In this document: piece by piece, positions 1 to 9,110 of the stretch
How the letters are laid out: each line of letters begins with the position of its first letter
Position numbering within the stretch: position 1 is the first letter of the stretch
DNA from: Phosphoribacter sp037045055
Lineage (GTDB): Bacteria > Actinomycetota > Actinomycetes > Actinomycetales > Dermatophilaceae
Length of the DNA stretch: 64,000 bases
Reading direction: 5' to 3'
Assembly: GCA_037045055.1 (NCBI GenBank)
Contig: JBAOHJ010000001.1
Span: forward strand, 620,001-684,000
The notes under the pieces: generated by a model
What the model was told of the DNA's origin: nothing
The model's input: the letters and a program-made list of their open reading frames with translations, nothing else
Database searches by the model: none
Position numbers and translations under genes: made by a program

Positions 1-499
1 ACCGAGCTGCTCGGCTGGACGGCCCGCGACCGCGGGGCGCCGGCCCGGCCCGGCGTGCGCCGGCGGCGGCCCGGCGGGGTGCGCCGGCGGCCGATCTGCG
101 ACGGGGAGCTCGACGCGGACGTATCGGGCGTCGACACCGGCTTCGGTCACGGACTCCACGGTCGACCACGGCGTGCCTGGCCGCAAGGGGGCGTGTCGGG
201 CAGTCCGTGGCCGCCGACGGCGCCGGGCTCGCATCCCGGGAGGAACCGCCCGAGGATTCCGGCACGAGGAATTGCGATGCGGTGGCCCTCGGCCCAGGTT
301 CGGCGGCGCGGGAGGCTGACCCCGGGCCGGGTCCCCCAGGTCGGCGTGAGCACCAGTGTCTGCCCTCGGGAACGCGGCCATGCGGGCAACGATCATGAGT
401 CGTTGTCGTCGAGTGCTTGACCTCGGACTGTCGCGTGCGTGACAGTCGTCAACCACGCGGACCGGATGTGCGGCCGGTCCCCAGCCCGGAGGTGGACAG
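1..499. other. left-edge region without a supportable gene
   Basis: Plus-strand frame 1 is open from the window edge to about 420, but its translation is arginine/proline/glycine-rich, resembles no family I know, and lacks a normal codon pattern. It could be the tail of a gene starting left of the window; only about the first 50 bases look plausible for that. The minus strand shows nothing better. The last 70 bases should hold the promoter and leader of the transporter operon that starts at 500. Confidence 0.4.
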
Positions 500-1705
500 A
501 TGAAGGCGCGTCGACACGGCTTGGTCAACGCGGTCGCCGGGGTGGCGGCGGCGACGACGATCGGCGTGTTCCTGGCCGGCTGCGGCGGATCGTCGCTGTC
601 CTCCGGGGGGTCCGGGTCGGGCGGCGACGCGGCCACGGCGGCGACGATCGGTTTCCTCGTGCCCAAGTCCGGGGTGTACGCCCCGCTGGGCACCGACATG
701 GAGAACGGCTTCCGGCTCTACCTCAAGCAGAAGGGCGAGAAGCTCGGCGGCAAGACCATCACCCTCAAGGTCGTCGACGAGGGGGCCGGTCCCGACACCG
801 GGGTGCCGGCCGGCCAGGCGCTGGCCCGCGACGCCGATGTCAAGGCGGTCGCCGGCGTGGTCAACTCCGCGGTCGCCCTGGGCCTGCGCGACGCCTTCCA
901 GGAGGCGAAGAAGCCGCTCATCGTGGCCAACGCCGGAGCCGACGCGATCAGCGGTGAGCGGTCCTCGGACTACATGTGGCGCACGAGCTTCTCCAACGGC
1001 GAGTGCGGGGCGTCCCTGGGCAAGTACGTCGCCAGCCAGCTCAAGGGCGCCAGCGCCTACCTCATGGCCCCCGACTACGCCGCCGGCAAGGAGGCCGTCA
1101 CCGGGTTCGAGCAGGCCTTCAAAGCCGCCGGCGGCACGGTGGCCGGCACCCAGCTGACCCCGTTCGGCACGACGACGAACTTCCAGCCCTACCTCGCCGC
1201 GGCGCGTAACTCCGGGGCCAAGGCGATCTTCGCGTTCTACGCCGGGTCGGAGGCGGTGACCTTCGTCAAGCAGTACAACGAGCTCGGCATGAGCACCGAC
1301 CTGCCGCTGTACGGCTCGGGCTTCCTCACCGAGGGTGGCGTGCTCGCCGCGCAGGGCAAGTCCGCGGTGGGCATCATGACGTCGCTGAACTACTCCAACC
1401 AGCTCGACACCGCGACCAACAAGACGTTCGTCGAGGACTACACCAAGGCCTACGGCTCGGCCCCTACGGTCTACTCGGTGACGGCATACGACGCCGCGGC
1501 GGTGCTCGACAAGGCCCTGACCCAGGGTGTGGGTGGCGACCAGATCGTCGCGGGCCTCAAGGCGATCGGCACCATCGACAGCCCACGCGGTCAGTGGAAG
1601 TTCTCCGAGAAGCACGGGGCGGCCCAGGCGTACTACCTGCGCAAGGTCGTCGAGAAGGACGGCCAGTTGGTGAACTCGGTGATCGGCGACCTGGCCAAGC
1701 TCTGA
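500..1705 (+). CDS. branched-chain amino-acid-type ABC transporter substrate-binding lipoprotein
   Basis: Extracellular solute receptor (Peripla_BP_6/LivJ class) of the five-gene liv-type importer that follows. The 401-residue product has a lipoprotein signal with lipobox LAGC and acylated Cys28, then a Ser/Gly-rich linker and a two-lobed binding domain opening with a typical core strand (IGFLVPKSG). The ATG is preceded by a GGAGGTG ribosome-binding site at 489-495. It is first in the operon, 28 bases before the first permease. The ligand is most likely an amino acid or a short amide; the sequence does not say which. One GTATGCCG-family octamer lies at 1482-1489, in a Thr-Ala-Tyr stretch using the rare codon GCA. 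Confidence 0.9.
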   Translation: MKARRHGLVNAVAGVAAATTIGVFLAGCGGSSLSSGGSGSGGDAATAATIGFLVPKSGVYAPLGTDMENGFRLYLKQKGEKLGGKTITLKVVDEGAGPDTGVPAGQALARDADVKAVAGVVNSAVALGLRDAFQEAKKPLIVANAGADAISGERSSDYMWRTSFSNGECGASLGKYVASQLKGASAYLMAPDYAAGKEAVTGFEQAFKAAGGTVAGTQLTPFGTTTNFQPYLAAARNSGAKAIFAFYAGSEAVTFVKQYNELGMSTDLPLYGSGFLTEGGVLAAQGKSAVGIMTSLNYSNQLDTATNKTFVEDYTKAYGSAPTVYSVTAYDAAAVLDKALTQGVGGDQIVAGLKAIGTIDSPRGQWKFSEKHGAAQAYYLRKVVEKDGQLVNSVIGDLAKL

Positions 1706-1733
1706 GCGGCGGCGGGGCGAAGGGACGGCGGTC

Positions 1734-2618
1734 ATGGGCTGGTTGACCACCAATCTCATCACGGTGATCGACGGGGTGGCCTTCGGCGTGCTGCTGTTCG
1801 TCATCGCCCTCGGGCTGTCGCTCGTGTTCGGGGTCATGGACGTGCTCAACCTCGCCCACGGCGCGATCTTCCTCGTCGGCGCCTACGTCGCGGTGAGCCT
1901 GTCGGGCGGCGCGCAGTGGGGCCTGCTGGCCTTCGCCGGGGCGGGCGTCGTCGCGCTGGTCGTGGGCGGGCTGTTCGGGTGGGGCCTGTCGGCGATGGTC
2001 CGCCCGGTGTCGGCCCGAGGTCACCTCGACCAGGCGCTGCTCACCCTCGGCATCGCCCTGGTCGTCGGCGACCTGGTCTCGACCGGTTTCGGCAAGGACG
2101 TCCGCTCGGTGGCCGCGCCGGACCCTCTGGGCGGGAGCACGTCGATCCTCGGGCAGCAGTACCCGGTCTACCGGCTCGTCGTCATCGGCGTCGGCGCCGT
2201 CCTCGCCGTGGCGGCATTCCTGGTCATCGAGCGCACTCGCACCGGGTCGCTCGTGCGGGCCGCCGTCGTCGACCCCCAAATGGTGCGCGCTCTGGGGGTC
2301 AACACCGGCCGGCTCGTCACCATGGTCTTCGTCGTCGGGGCGGCGCTCTCCGCGCTCGGCGGCATGCTCGGTGCCCCCATCCTCAGCGCCTACCCGGGGC
2401 TGGACAACCGGGCGTTGCTGCTCGGCCTCGTCATCGTCGTCATCGGCGGGCTCGGGTCGGTCAGCGGCGCGCTCGTCGGCGCCCTCGTCATCGGCCAGCT
2501 GGAGGTGCTGGGCGTCTCGCTGCTGCCCTCCTACGCCTCCTTCCTCGTCTTCGGTGCCATGGCGCTGGTCCTGCTGCTGCGCCCGCAAGGCCTGCTCGGC
2601 CAGGGCGGAGGGCACTGA
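1734..2618 (+). CDS. livH: branched-chain amino-acid ABC transporter permease LivH
   Basis: Inner-membrane permease of the liv-type importer, pairing with the next gene to form the channel. The 294 residues contain about eight hydrophobic segments. The N-terminal motif FGVMDVLNLAHGA is the signature of LivH-type BPD_transp_2 permeases, and a glycine-rich GGLGSVSGALVGALVIG stretch near residue 240 is the usual ATPase-coupling area. The stop codon overlaps the next ATG by one base (TGATG at 2616-2620), indicating translational coupling. Length and motifs are normal. Confidence 0.92.
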   Translation: MGWLTTNLITVIDGVAFGVLLFVIALGLSLVFGVMDVLNLAHGAIFLVGAYVAVSLSGGAQWGLLAFAGAGVVALVVGGLFGWGLSAMVRPVSARGHLDQALLTLGIALVVGDLVSTGFGKDVRSVAAPDPLGGSTSILGQQYPVYRLVVIGVGAVLAVAAFLVIERTRTGSLVRAAVVDPQMVRALGVNTGRLVTMVFVVGAALSALGGMLGAPILSAYPGLDNRALLLGLVIVVIGGLGSVSGALVGALVIGQLEVLGVSLLPSYASFLVFGAMALVLLLRPQGLLGQGGGH

Positions 2619-3580
2619 TGAGCCGCCGGCGCGAGCGTCGCTCGGCGGTGCTCGCACTCGTCGTCGTCATCGGGCTCGTCCTGGTGCCGCTGCTCGCCCC
2701 GGCCAGCCTCGTCGACACGCTCAGCCGGATGCTTACCCTCGGGCTGCTGGCCGTGAGCCTCGACCTGCTCACCGGCGTCAGCGGGATGCCGTCGCTCGGT
2801 CACGCCGCGCCCTTCGGAGTCGGCGCGTATGCCGCGGGGCTGAGCGCCAAGGGCATGTCCCCGTTCGCTCCGGTGCCGCTGCTGGCCGCGGTTCTCGCCG
2901 CGGCGGCCTTCGCGGCCTTCACCGGCTGGCTCATCGTGCGGGCCAAAGGCACCTACCTGCTCATGCTCACCCTCGCGGTCGCCGAGCTCACCCATGCGTT
3001 GGCGACCCGGCTGGACGGCGTCACCGGTGGCTCCAATGGCCTGGTCGGCATACCGGCGGTGACCCTCGTGCCCGGTGGCGAGCCGGTCACCCTCGCCGGA
3101 GTGCGGTACTGGTGGATCCTGGTCATCTTCCTCGTGGGCTTTGGGGCGGTCTGGTGGACCGCCCGGTCCACGCTGGGACGCAGCCTGCGCGGCCTGCGGG
3201 ACAACGAGGAGCGGATGTCCTCGCTCGGCTACTCGACCTTCGGTCTCAAGCTCGCCGTGTACATCGTCGCCGGTGCCGTGGCCGGGGCCGCGGGAGCGGC
3301 GTGGGTGGCCCACGCGCGCTTCGTGTCCCCGGACGACCTGGGCTTCTCGGTGTCGGCGATGGCGCTGCTGGCCGTGGTGCTCGGGGGACGCGGGCGGCTG
3401 TGGGGCGCCGTGGTCGGCGCGGCGTTGGTCGTGCTGGTCCGGGACGAGCTCGGAGCCGAGTTGGGCGGGCGCGGTCCGTTGCTGCTCGGGCTGGTCTTCA
3501 TCGGCGCGGTCTATCTCATGCCGCGGGGGATCGCCGGCACGCGCTGGTCGCAGCTGTTGCGCCGACGGAGGGCGGCATGA
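2618..3580 (+). CDS. livM: branched-chain amino-acid ABC transporter permease LivM
   Basis: Second membrane subunit of the importer (320 residues). After a short arginine-rich N-terminus it has about nine hydrophobic segments, with the LivM hallmarks SLGHAAPFGVGAYAAG near residues 60-75 and GGRGRLWGAVVGAALV in the C-terminal third. The start is fixed by the one-base overlap with livH. It carries two octamer words (2827-2834 and 3046-3053), encoding a Tyr-Ala with the rare codon TAT and a Gly-Ile-Pro with the very rare codon ATA. Confidence 0.92.
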   Translation: MSRRRERRSAVLALVVVIGLVLVPLLAPASLVDTLSRMLTLGLLAVSLDLLTGVSGMPSLGHAAPFGVGAYAAGLSAKGMSPFAPVPLLAAVLAAAAFAAFTGWLIVRAKGTYLLMLTLAVAELTHALATRLDGVTGGSNGLVGIPAVTLVPGGEPVTLAGVRYWWILVIFLVGFGAVWWTARSTLGRSLRGLRDNEERMSSLGYSTFGLKLAVYIVAGAVAGAAGAAWVAHARFVSPDDLGFSVSAMALLAVVLGGRGRLWGAVVGAALVVLVRDELGAELGGRGPLLLGLVFIGAVYLMPRGIAGTRWSQLLRRRRAA

Positions 3581-4383
3581 CCCGAGCGGCTGTCGGCGAC
3601 GGCCCCATCCTGTCGCTGCGCGAACTCACCAAGCGCTACGGAGCGCTCACCGCCGTCGACGCGGTCACCCTCGACGTGCGGCGGGGGGCGCGACATGCGC
3701 TCATCGGGCCCAACGGCGCCGGCAAGTCCACCCTCTTCAACCTCGTCGCCGGCACCCTGGCGGCCACCTCCGGTCGGGTGCTCTTCGACGGCGAGGACGT
3801 CACCCGGCGCCCGGCCGCCTGGCGGGCTCGTCGTGGGATGGGCAAGACCTACCAGCACTCGAGCCTCTTCCTGACCATGAACCCCCTCGAGAACGTCGCC
3901 CTGGCCGCCCAGCGGGTCGCCGGGTTCGGGATGGCGTGGCATCGCTCCTCCATCCGAGAACGCGCGGCCATCAACGGGGTCGCCCGTCGATGCGTCGAGG
4001 ACGTCGGCCTGGCCGACCGCACGCACATCATGGCCGGTGCCCTCTCGCACGGCGAGCGCCGTCAGTTGGAGGTGGCCATCGCGCTGGCGACCGACCCGCG
4101 GCTGCTGTTGCTCGACGAGCCCGCCGCCGGCATGTCCCCCGCTGAGAGCGAACGGTTCATCGAGCTCGTCACCGGGCTCCCCGCGGACATCACCGTGCTC
4201 ATCATCGAGCACGACCTCGACCTCGTGTTCCGCCTCGCCGACCGGATCAGCGTGCTGCATCTCGGGGCGCTGCTGGCCGACGGGTCCCCCTCGCAGATCC
4301 GCGACGACCCGGCGGTCCAGCACGCCTACCTGGGCGAGGGCGCCCTCGAGGATCTCTTCACCGATGGGGGTGGTCGAGCGTGA
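3577..4383 (+). CDS. livG: branched-chain amino-acid ABC transporter ATP-binding protein LivG
   Basis: Cytoplasmic ATPase subunit (268 residues). Walker A GPNGAGKS lies at residues 44-51, the signature is LSHGERRQ, Walker B is LLLLDEPAAGM and the switch histidine is in IIEHDLD. The C-terminal extension after the His loop is typical of LivG (BCA_ABC_TP_C). The start overlaps the livM stop by four bases (ATGA) and the end overlaps livF by four bases (GTGA), so all the cytoplasmic and membrane parts are coupled. Confidence 0.93.
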   Translation: MTRAAVGDGPILSLRELTKRYGALTAVDAVTLDVRRGARHALIGPNGAGKSTLFNLVAGTLAATSGRVLFDGEDVTRRPAAWRARRGMGKTYQHSSLFLTMNPLENVALAAQRVAGFGMAWHRSSIRERAAINGVARRCVEDVGLADRTHIMAGALSHGERRQLEVAIALATDPRLLLLDEPAAGMSPAESERFIELVTGLPADITVLIIEHDLDLVFRLADRISVLHLGALLADGSPSQIRDDPAVQHAYLGEGALEDLFTDGGGRA

Positions 4384-5099
4384 GCGGTCAGCCGCGGCAG
4401 GCGCGCCTGCAGGTGAGCGGGTTGCGCTCCGGCTACGACGGCAGCACGGTGCTCAACGGGGTCGACCTGCACGTGCACGCCGGCGAGGCGGTCGCCCTGT
4501 TGGGGCGCAACGGGGTGGGCAAGACGACGCTGATGTCGACGATCATGGGGTTCCTGCGCGCCAAGAGCGGCAGCGTGACGCTCGACGGCACCGAGTTGTC
4601 GACGCTGCCCACCCATCTCATCGTCCGGGCCGGGGTGGCGCTGGTCCCTCAGGGCCGCCGGGTCTTTGCCCCCCTCACCGTGCACAACAACCTGCGCATC
4701 GCGCAGGGGTCGCGCGCCGGCGACTGGACGCTGGAGCGGGTCTACCAGACCATGCCGCGGCTGGCCGAGCGCCGCGGCAACCGCGGCGACCAGCTCTCCG
4801 GCGGGGAGCAGCAGATGCTCGCCATCGGGCGGGCGTTGCTGCTCGGCCCGCAGGTGCTCCTGCTCGACGAGCCGTCCGACGGGTTGGCTCCAGCCGTCGT
4901 CGAGCAGGTGATGGAGGTCGTCACGGCGCTGCTGGGCACCGGCATCTCGGTGTTGTTGGTCGAGCAGGACCTGCGGGCGGCCTTCGGCGTGGCCGACCGG
5001 GTCTGTGTCATGGAGAAGGGGCAGATCGTGCACGAGAGCACGACGGCCGAGTTCCGCAGCGACTCGGCGCGGGCCCGCGAGCTGCTCGGCGTCGGCTGA
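4380..5099 (+). CDS. livF: branched-chain amino-acid ABC transporter ATP-binding protein LivF
   Basis: Second ATPase of the importer (239 residues). Walker A is GRNGVGKT at about residues 42-49, with signature LSGGEQQML, Walker B LLLDEPSDGL and switch His replaced by Gln in LVEQDLR, as is common in LivF. Translation starts at GTG overlapping the livG stop. The 3' end lies in a 14-bp tandem repeat that duplicates the stop codon context, followed by a strong hairpin before the convergent otsB. Confidence 0.92.
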   Translation: MSGQPRQARLQVSGLRSGYDGSTVLNGVDLHVHAGEAVALLGRNGVGKTTLMSTIMGFLRAKSGSVTLDGTELSTLPTHLIVRAGVALVPQGRRVFAPLTVHNNLRIAQGSRAGDWTLERVYQTMPRLAERRGNRGDQLSGGEQQMLAIGRALLLGPQVLLLDEPSDGLAPAVVEQVMEVVTALLGTGISVLLVEQDLRAAFGVADRVCVMEKGQIVHESTTAEFRSDSARARELLGVG

Positions 5100-5124
5100 G
5101 CGGCGTCGGCTGAGCGGCGTCGGC
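5087..5124 (+). repeat. 14-bp tandem repeat across the livF stop codon
   Basis: The unit CGGCGTCGGCTGAG is present twice in full (5087-5100, 5101-5114), followed by a 10-base partial copy. The first copy supplies the last residues and TGA of livF; the second recreates a TGA just downstream. This looks like replication slippage that left the protein unchanged. Confidence 0.85.
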
Positions 5125-5166
5125 GGCCGCTGGGCGACCCACGCGGTTGCCCCACGTCGGGTGCTC

Positions 5167-5188
5167 CCGGCTCGGCTGCCCGAGCCGG
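5167..5188. terminator. bidirectional hairpin between livF and otsB
   Basis: A perfect 9-bp stem, CCGGCTCGG pairing with CCGAGCCGG, closes a 4-base loop. It sits between two convergent genes, so it probably ends both transcripts. There is no U-tract, as is usual in such G+C-rich actinobacteria. Confidence 0.6.
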
Positions 5189-5236
5189 CCGAGGCGGCCG
5201 CGGCGGCCGCGGGCCAGGTGAGGCTGTTGCGTCCGT

Positions 5237-6007
5237 TCAGGGGGATGCTGCGGCCCGGGCCTCGGCGAGTCGGTGCAGCACAGAGGCCACGTCGGCGACG
5301 GCCTCGACCCGATGCGCCGCGACGGTAGGGCCAGGACCGACCTTGACCGCGACATCCGCCGGCCCCAGGGCGCGGAACATCGCCTCGTCGGTGACGTCGT
5401 CGCCGACCGCCACGACGAGGTCGGCCGCCAGGGTCGAGCGCAGCCACCGCACGGCGCTGCCCTTGTCGACCCTCGTGAGCAGCCCCTCGACGACGTCCTT
5501 GCCGCGCAGCACGCGCACCCCCGCGATACCACGCAGGACGGCGACGGCCTGGGACGAGGCGGACTGGGCCACCTGCTCGCTGGCCAGGCGGTAGTGCAAC
5601 ACCAGAGCCGCGGGCTTGACCTCGACGCGGGTGCCCGGATGTGCCTCGGCGATCGCCTGCAACTGCGCCCGCACCCGGGCGTGCAGGCCGGGGTCCGGGG
5701 GCGGCAGCTGCGGCGAGCGGGGCACGAGCGGATGCCGCGACCACTCGGCGCCGTGCCCGCCGACGAGGACCACCCGGCGATCGAGCGTGCAGACCTCGGC
5801 GAGCTCGGCGAACGCTCGGCCGGAGACCACGGCGACCGGGATGCCCAGGTCCAGCAGTCGGTGCACCGCGGCGGCGTTGTCGTCGCTCACGCGCGAGCGC
5901 CGCGGATCGTCGACGAGCGGCGCCAGCACGCCGTCGAAGTCGAGCACGACCAACAGGGTCTCGGCCCGGGCCACCTGCGCCAGCCGGGCAGTCAGCTCGG
6001 CGGTCAC
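5237..6007 (-). CDS. otsB: trehalose-6-phosphate phosphatase
   Basis: Removes phosphate from trehalose-6-phosphate to give trehalose, the second step after OtsA. The 256-residue HAD-family protein has motif I as DFDGVLAPL near residue 20, motif II in VVSGR, and the C-terminal VGDDVTDEAMF acid motif. I chose the GTG at 6007 because it overlaps the otsA stop by four bases (GTGA); an in-frame upstream start at 6058 would add 17 arginine/proline-rich residues inside otsA. It forms a two-gene operon with otsA. Confidence 0.9.
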   Translation of the reverse strand: MTAELTARLAQVARAETLLVVLDFDGVLAPLVDDPRRSRVSDDNAAAVHRLLDLGIPVAVVSGRAFAELAEVCTLDRRVVLVGGHGAEWSRHPLVPRSPQLPPPDPGLHARVRAQLQAIAEAHPGTRVEVKPAALVLHYRLASEQVAQSASSQAVAVLRGIAGVRVLRGKDVVEGLLTRVDKGSAVRWLRSTLAADLVVAVGDDVTDEAMFRALGPADVAVKVGPGPTVAAHRVEAVADVASVLHRLAEARAAASP

Positions 6008-7434
6008 CACGGCAGGTCCCCGTCGCCGGCGAGCACGCCCAGGAAGCGGTCGGCCCATCGCTGCACGTCGTGCGACATGACGTGCCGGCGCAACCGGCGC
6101 ATCCGGGCGCGGACCTGGGCCGGGGGCATGGTCAAGGCGTAACGGATGGCGTCCTTGACGCCGGCGATGTCGTGCGGGTTGACGACGACGGCGTGGCGCA
6201 TCTCCACCGCGGCCCCGGTGAACTCGCTGAGCACGAGGACGCCGTTGTCCTCGACCCGGGCCGCGACGTATTCCTTGGCCACGAGGTTCATGCCGTCGCG
6301 CAACGGCGTGATCAGCATGACGTCCGCGGCCCGGTAGAGGGCCGCCAGCTCGGCCCGGTCGTAACCCTGGTGCAGGTAGACGATCGAGGACCGGCCCACG
6401 TTGTCGTGCTTGCCGTTGACCCGCCCGACGGTCAGCTCGATCTCGTCACGCAGCCGGCGGTATTCCTCGACTCGGGAGCGACTGGGGGTCGCCACCTGCA
6501 CGAGCACGACCCGCCCCGGGTCCACGGCGCCCTCGTCGAGCAGCTCGGCGTAGGCGGTCAGCCGGTGCCGCAGGCCCTTGGTGTAGTCGAGCCGGTCGAC
6601 CCCCAGCACGACGGTGCGCTCGCCCAGGTCGCGGCGGATCTCGGCAGCTCGGGCCACGACCTCGGGCGAGCCGGCCAGGGCGGCCATGGCGGCGGCGTCG
6701 ATGGAGATCGGGAACGCCCCGACCTGCACCGTCCGCCCCGGACCGGTGGCTCCGACCCGGGGGCCGGGGACCACCATCCGCCCGCGACGCGAGGTCAGCC
6801 CCAGCGCCTCGCGGCACGAGCGCAGGAAGCTTCGGGCATCCTCGGTGCGCTGGAAGCCGACGAGGTCGGCGCCGAGCAGCCCGCGCAGCAGGCTGGCCCG
6901 CCAGGGCAGTTGGGCGAACAGCTGGTAGGGCGGGAAGGGGATGTGGTCGAAGAACCCGATCCGCAGGTCCGGGCGCCGGGCGCGCAGCAGGTGTGGCACC
7001 AGCTGCAGGTGGTAGTCGTGGACCCACACCGTGGCGTCGGGGGCGGCGACGCGAGCGGCGGCCTCCGCGAACAACTCGTTGACCTCCCGGTAGGCCCGCC
7101 ACCAGTGCCGGTGGAACTCCGGCGGCACGATGACGTCGTGGTAGAGCGGCCAGATCGTCGCGTTGGCGAACCCGTCGTAGTAGTCGCCGACCTGGGCCTG
7201 CGTCAGCGGGACCGGCACCAGCCAGGTGCCGTCGAACTCGAACGGCGCGACCCGCTCGTCGGCCACCCCCGGCCACCCGACCCAGGCGCCCCGGGTCGCG
7301 CGCATGGTGGGCTCCAGCGCCGTGACCAGACCGCCCGGCGACACGGTCCACGAGCGCCCCTCGGACGCGTGGTCGACCGCTTCCACCGGCAACCGGTTCG
7401 CGACGACGACGAACCGGTGTCCGCCTGTGGTCAC
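6004..7434 (-). CDS. otsA: trehalose-6-phosphate synthase
   Basis: Glycosyltransferase family 20 enzyme joining a nucleotide-activated glucose to glucose-6-phosphate. The 476 residues include VVANRLPVE at the N-terminus, WVHDYHLQLVP and DHIPFPP in the first half, DRLDYTKGL for donor binding, and TPLRDGMNLVAKEY near the C-terminus. The GTG start at 7434 has AAGGGAGG a few bases upstream; the ATG 12 codons further up lies before that site and is unlikely. It is probably the first gene of the otsAB pair, important for osmotic and desiccation tolerance. Confidence 0.93.
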   Translation of the reverse strand: MTTGGHRFVVVANRLPVEAVDHASEGRSWTVSPGGLVTALEPTMRATRGAWVGWPGVADERVAPFEFDGTWLVPVPLTQAQVGDYYDGFANATIWPLYHDVIVPPEFHRHWWRAYREVNELFAEAAARVAAPDATVWVHDYHLQLVPHLLRARRPDLRIGFFDHIPFPPYQLFAQLPWRASLLRGLLGADLVGFQRTEDARSFLRSCREALGLTSRRGRMVVPGPRVGATGPGRTVQVGAFPISIDAAAMAALAGSPEVVARAAEIRRDLGERTVVLGVDRLDYTKGLRHRLTAYAELLDEGAVDPGRVVLVQVATPSRSRVEEYRRLRDEIELTVGRVNGKHDNVGRSSIVYLHQGYDRAELAALYRAADVMLITPLRDGMNLVAKEYVAARVEDNGVLVLSEFTGAAVEMRHAVVVNPHDIAGVKDAIRYALTMPPAQVRARMRRLRRHVMSHDVQRWADRFLGVLAGDGDLPW

Positions 7435-7679
7435 CGGACCTCCCTTCCTGGGAGTCGCCGCGCGCCGCATAACCGTGGCCGGGTCGGGACGGCGCCCGGT
7501 CCGTGGCCCGTCCCGGTCACCGTACCGCCGCGCCGGACGGTCCGCTCGTCCTGCCCGTCGGGCTTGGCGTCAGTCGCCGTGCTGCGGGCTGCTGGGCGCG
7601 CCAGCGACAGCGGGATGCGCAAGCGGCGCTTCGCAAGCACAGCCGGCCCGTCGGCCGCAGGACTCGTCCGCTTCCGCGG

Positions 7680-9077
7680 TCAGAAGTTGATCATGTGCCC
7701 GGCGATGCCGTGCAGGGCCTCCTTGACCGCCTCGCCGAGCGTGGGATGGGCGAAGACCACCCGGGAGAGCTCGTCCGCGGTGAGGTCCCAGGTCTGGGCG
7801 GCATTGAGCACCGGGAGCAGCTCGGTGACGTCCGGGCCGATGAGGTGGGCACCGAGCAGCTCGTTGTGCTCGGCGTCGGCGACGATCTTGACGAAGCCGA
7901 CCGCGTCGCCCAGGCCCTGCGCCTTGCCGTTGGCCGAGAACGGGAAGGTCGCGGTCTTCACGGCATACCCGGCGTCCTTGGCCTGCGCCTCGGACAGCCC
8001 CATCGAGCCGATCTGGGGCTGGCAGTAGGTCGCCCGGGGGATGAACCGGAAGTCGATCTCCATGGTCGGGACGCCAGCGATGGTCTCGGCGGCGACGATG
8101 CCCATGGCCTCGGCGACGTGGGCGAGCATGAGCTTGGCGGTGACGTCACCGATGGCGAAGACGGTGGGGACGTTGGTGCGGCCCCGCCCGTCGATGGCGA
8201 TAGCCCCACGGTCGGTGAGCTGCACGCCGGTGGTCTCCAGGCCGAAGCCCTCCACCCGCGGGGCGAACCCGATGGCCGACAACAGTCGGTCGGCCTCCAG
8301 GACCATCTGCTGCCCGCCCGCCGCCGGCGACACGTGCACTCGCACCCCCGAGCCGGTGTCCTCGACCGACTCGACCTTGGTGCCGAGCAGGACCTTGACG
8401 CCGAGCTTCTTGTACTGCTTGAGCAGCTCCTTGGAGACCGCCTCGTCCTCGGTGGGCACCATCCGGTCGAGGAACTCGACGATGGTGACGTCGACGCCGA
8501 AGTTCTTCATCACGTAGGCGAACTCCACACCGATGGCGCCCGAGCCGGCGATGACGATCGAGCCGGGCAGGGTGGGGTCGAGGATCTGCTCCTCGTAGGT
8601 CACGACGTTCGCCGACACCGAGACGCCCGGGATCATCCGGGTCACCGAGCCCGTGGCGATGATGAGGTTCTCGAAGCTCACCTGCCGCGTCGACCCGTCC
8701 GCGGCGCGCACCGTCATCGACGTCGGTCCGGTGAGGGTGCCCCAGCCGTCGATCTCGGTGATCGTGTTCTTCTTCATGAGGAAGTGCACGCCCTTGACGA
8801 TGCCGTCGGAGACTGCACGCGAGCGGGCGTGGGTCGGGCCGTAGGACATCGTGGCGTCGCCCTCGATGCCGAACTTCGCCTTCTCGTGGGTGAGCACGTG
8901 GGCCAGCTCGGCGTTCTTCAGCAGCGCCTTGCTGGGGATGCACCCGACGTTCAGACACACCCCGCCCCAGTACTTCTCCTCGACGACCGCCGTGCGCAGG
9001 CCCAGCTGAGCGGCCCGGATCGCCGCGACGTACCCCCCGGGACCGGCGCCCAGGACCACGACATCGAAATCAGCCAT
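7680..9077 (-). CDS. lpdA: dihydrolipoyl dehydrogenase (E3)
   Basis: FAD-dependent oxidoreductase that reoxidises lipoamide in 2-oxoacid dehydrogenase complexes or the glycine cleavage system. The 465 residues begin with the FAD Rossmann motif GAGPGGYVAAIRAAQLG. They contain the redox pair CLNVGC (about residues 41-46), an NAD motif GSGAIGVEFAYVM, and the C-terminal HPTLGEAVKEA with the catalytic His-Glu. No E1 or E2 gene is adjacent, so the enzyme probably serves several complexes in trans. An octamer word at 7961-7968 encodes part of a Gly-Tyr-Ala stretch. Confidence 0.94.
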   Translation of the reverse strand: MADFDVVVLGAGPGGYVAAIRAAQLGLRTAVVEEKYWGGVCLNVGCIPSKALLKNAELAHVLTHEKAKFGIEGDATMSYGPTHARSRAVSDGIVKGVHFLMKKNTITEIDGWGTLTGPTSMTVRAADGSTRQVSFENLIIATGSVTRMIPGVSVSANVVTYEEQILDPTLPGSIVIAGSGAIGVEFAYVMKNFGVDVTIVEFLDRMVPTEDEAVSKELLKQYKKLGVKVLLGTKVESVEDTGSGVRVHVSPAAGGQQMVLEADRLLSAIGFAPRVEGFGLETTGVQLTDRGAIAIDGRGRTNVPTVFAIGDVTAKLMLAHVAEAMGIVAAETIAGVPTMEIDFRFIPRATYCQPQIGSMGLSEAQAKDAGYAVKTATFPFSANGKAQGLGDAVGFVKIVADAEHNELLGAHLIGPDVTELLPVLNAAQTWDLTADELSRVVFAHPTLGEAVKEALHGIAGHMINF

Positions 9078-9110
9078 GGCGACAGCCTAGGGGTATGCCG
9101 CGCTCTCGGG

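Noticed and set aside
7435..7679. A small minus-strand gene between lpdA and otsA
   Set aside because: The open frame is short and basic, has no ribosome-binding site and overlaps the otsA start region.
5641..8028. A long plus-strand frame opposite otsB/otsA
   Set aside because: Antisense shadow of two recognised genes with no recognisable product.
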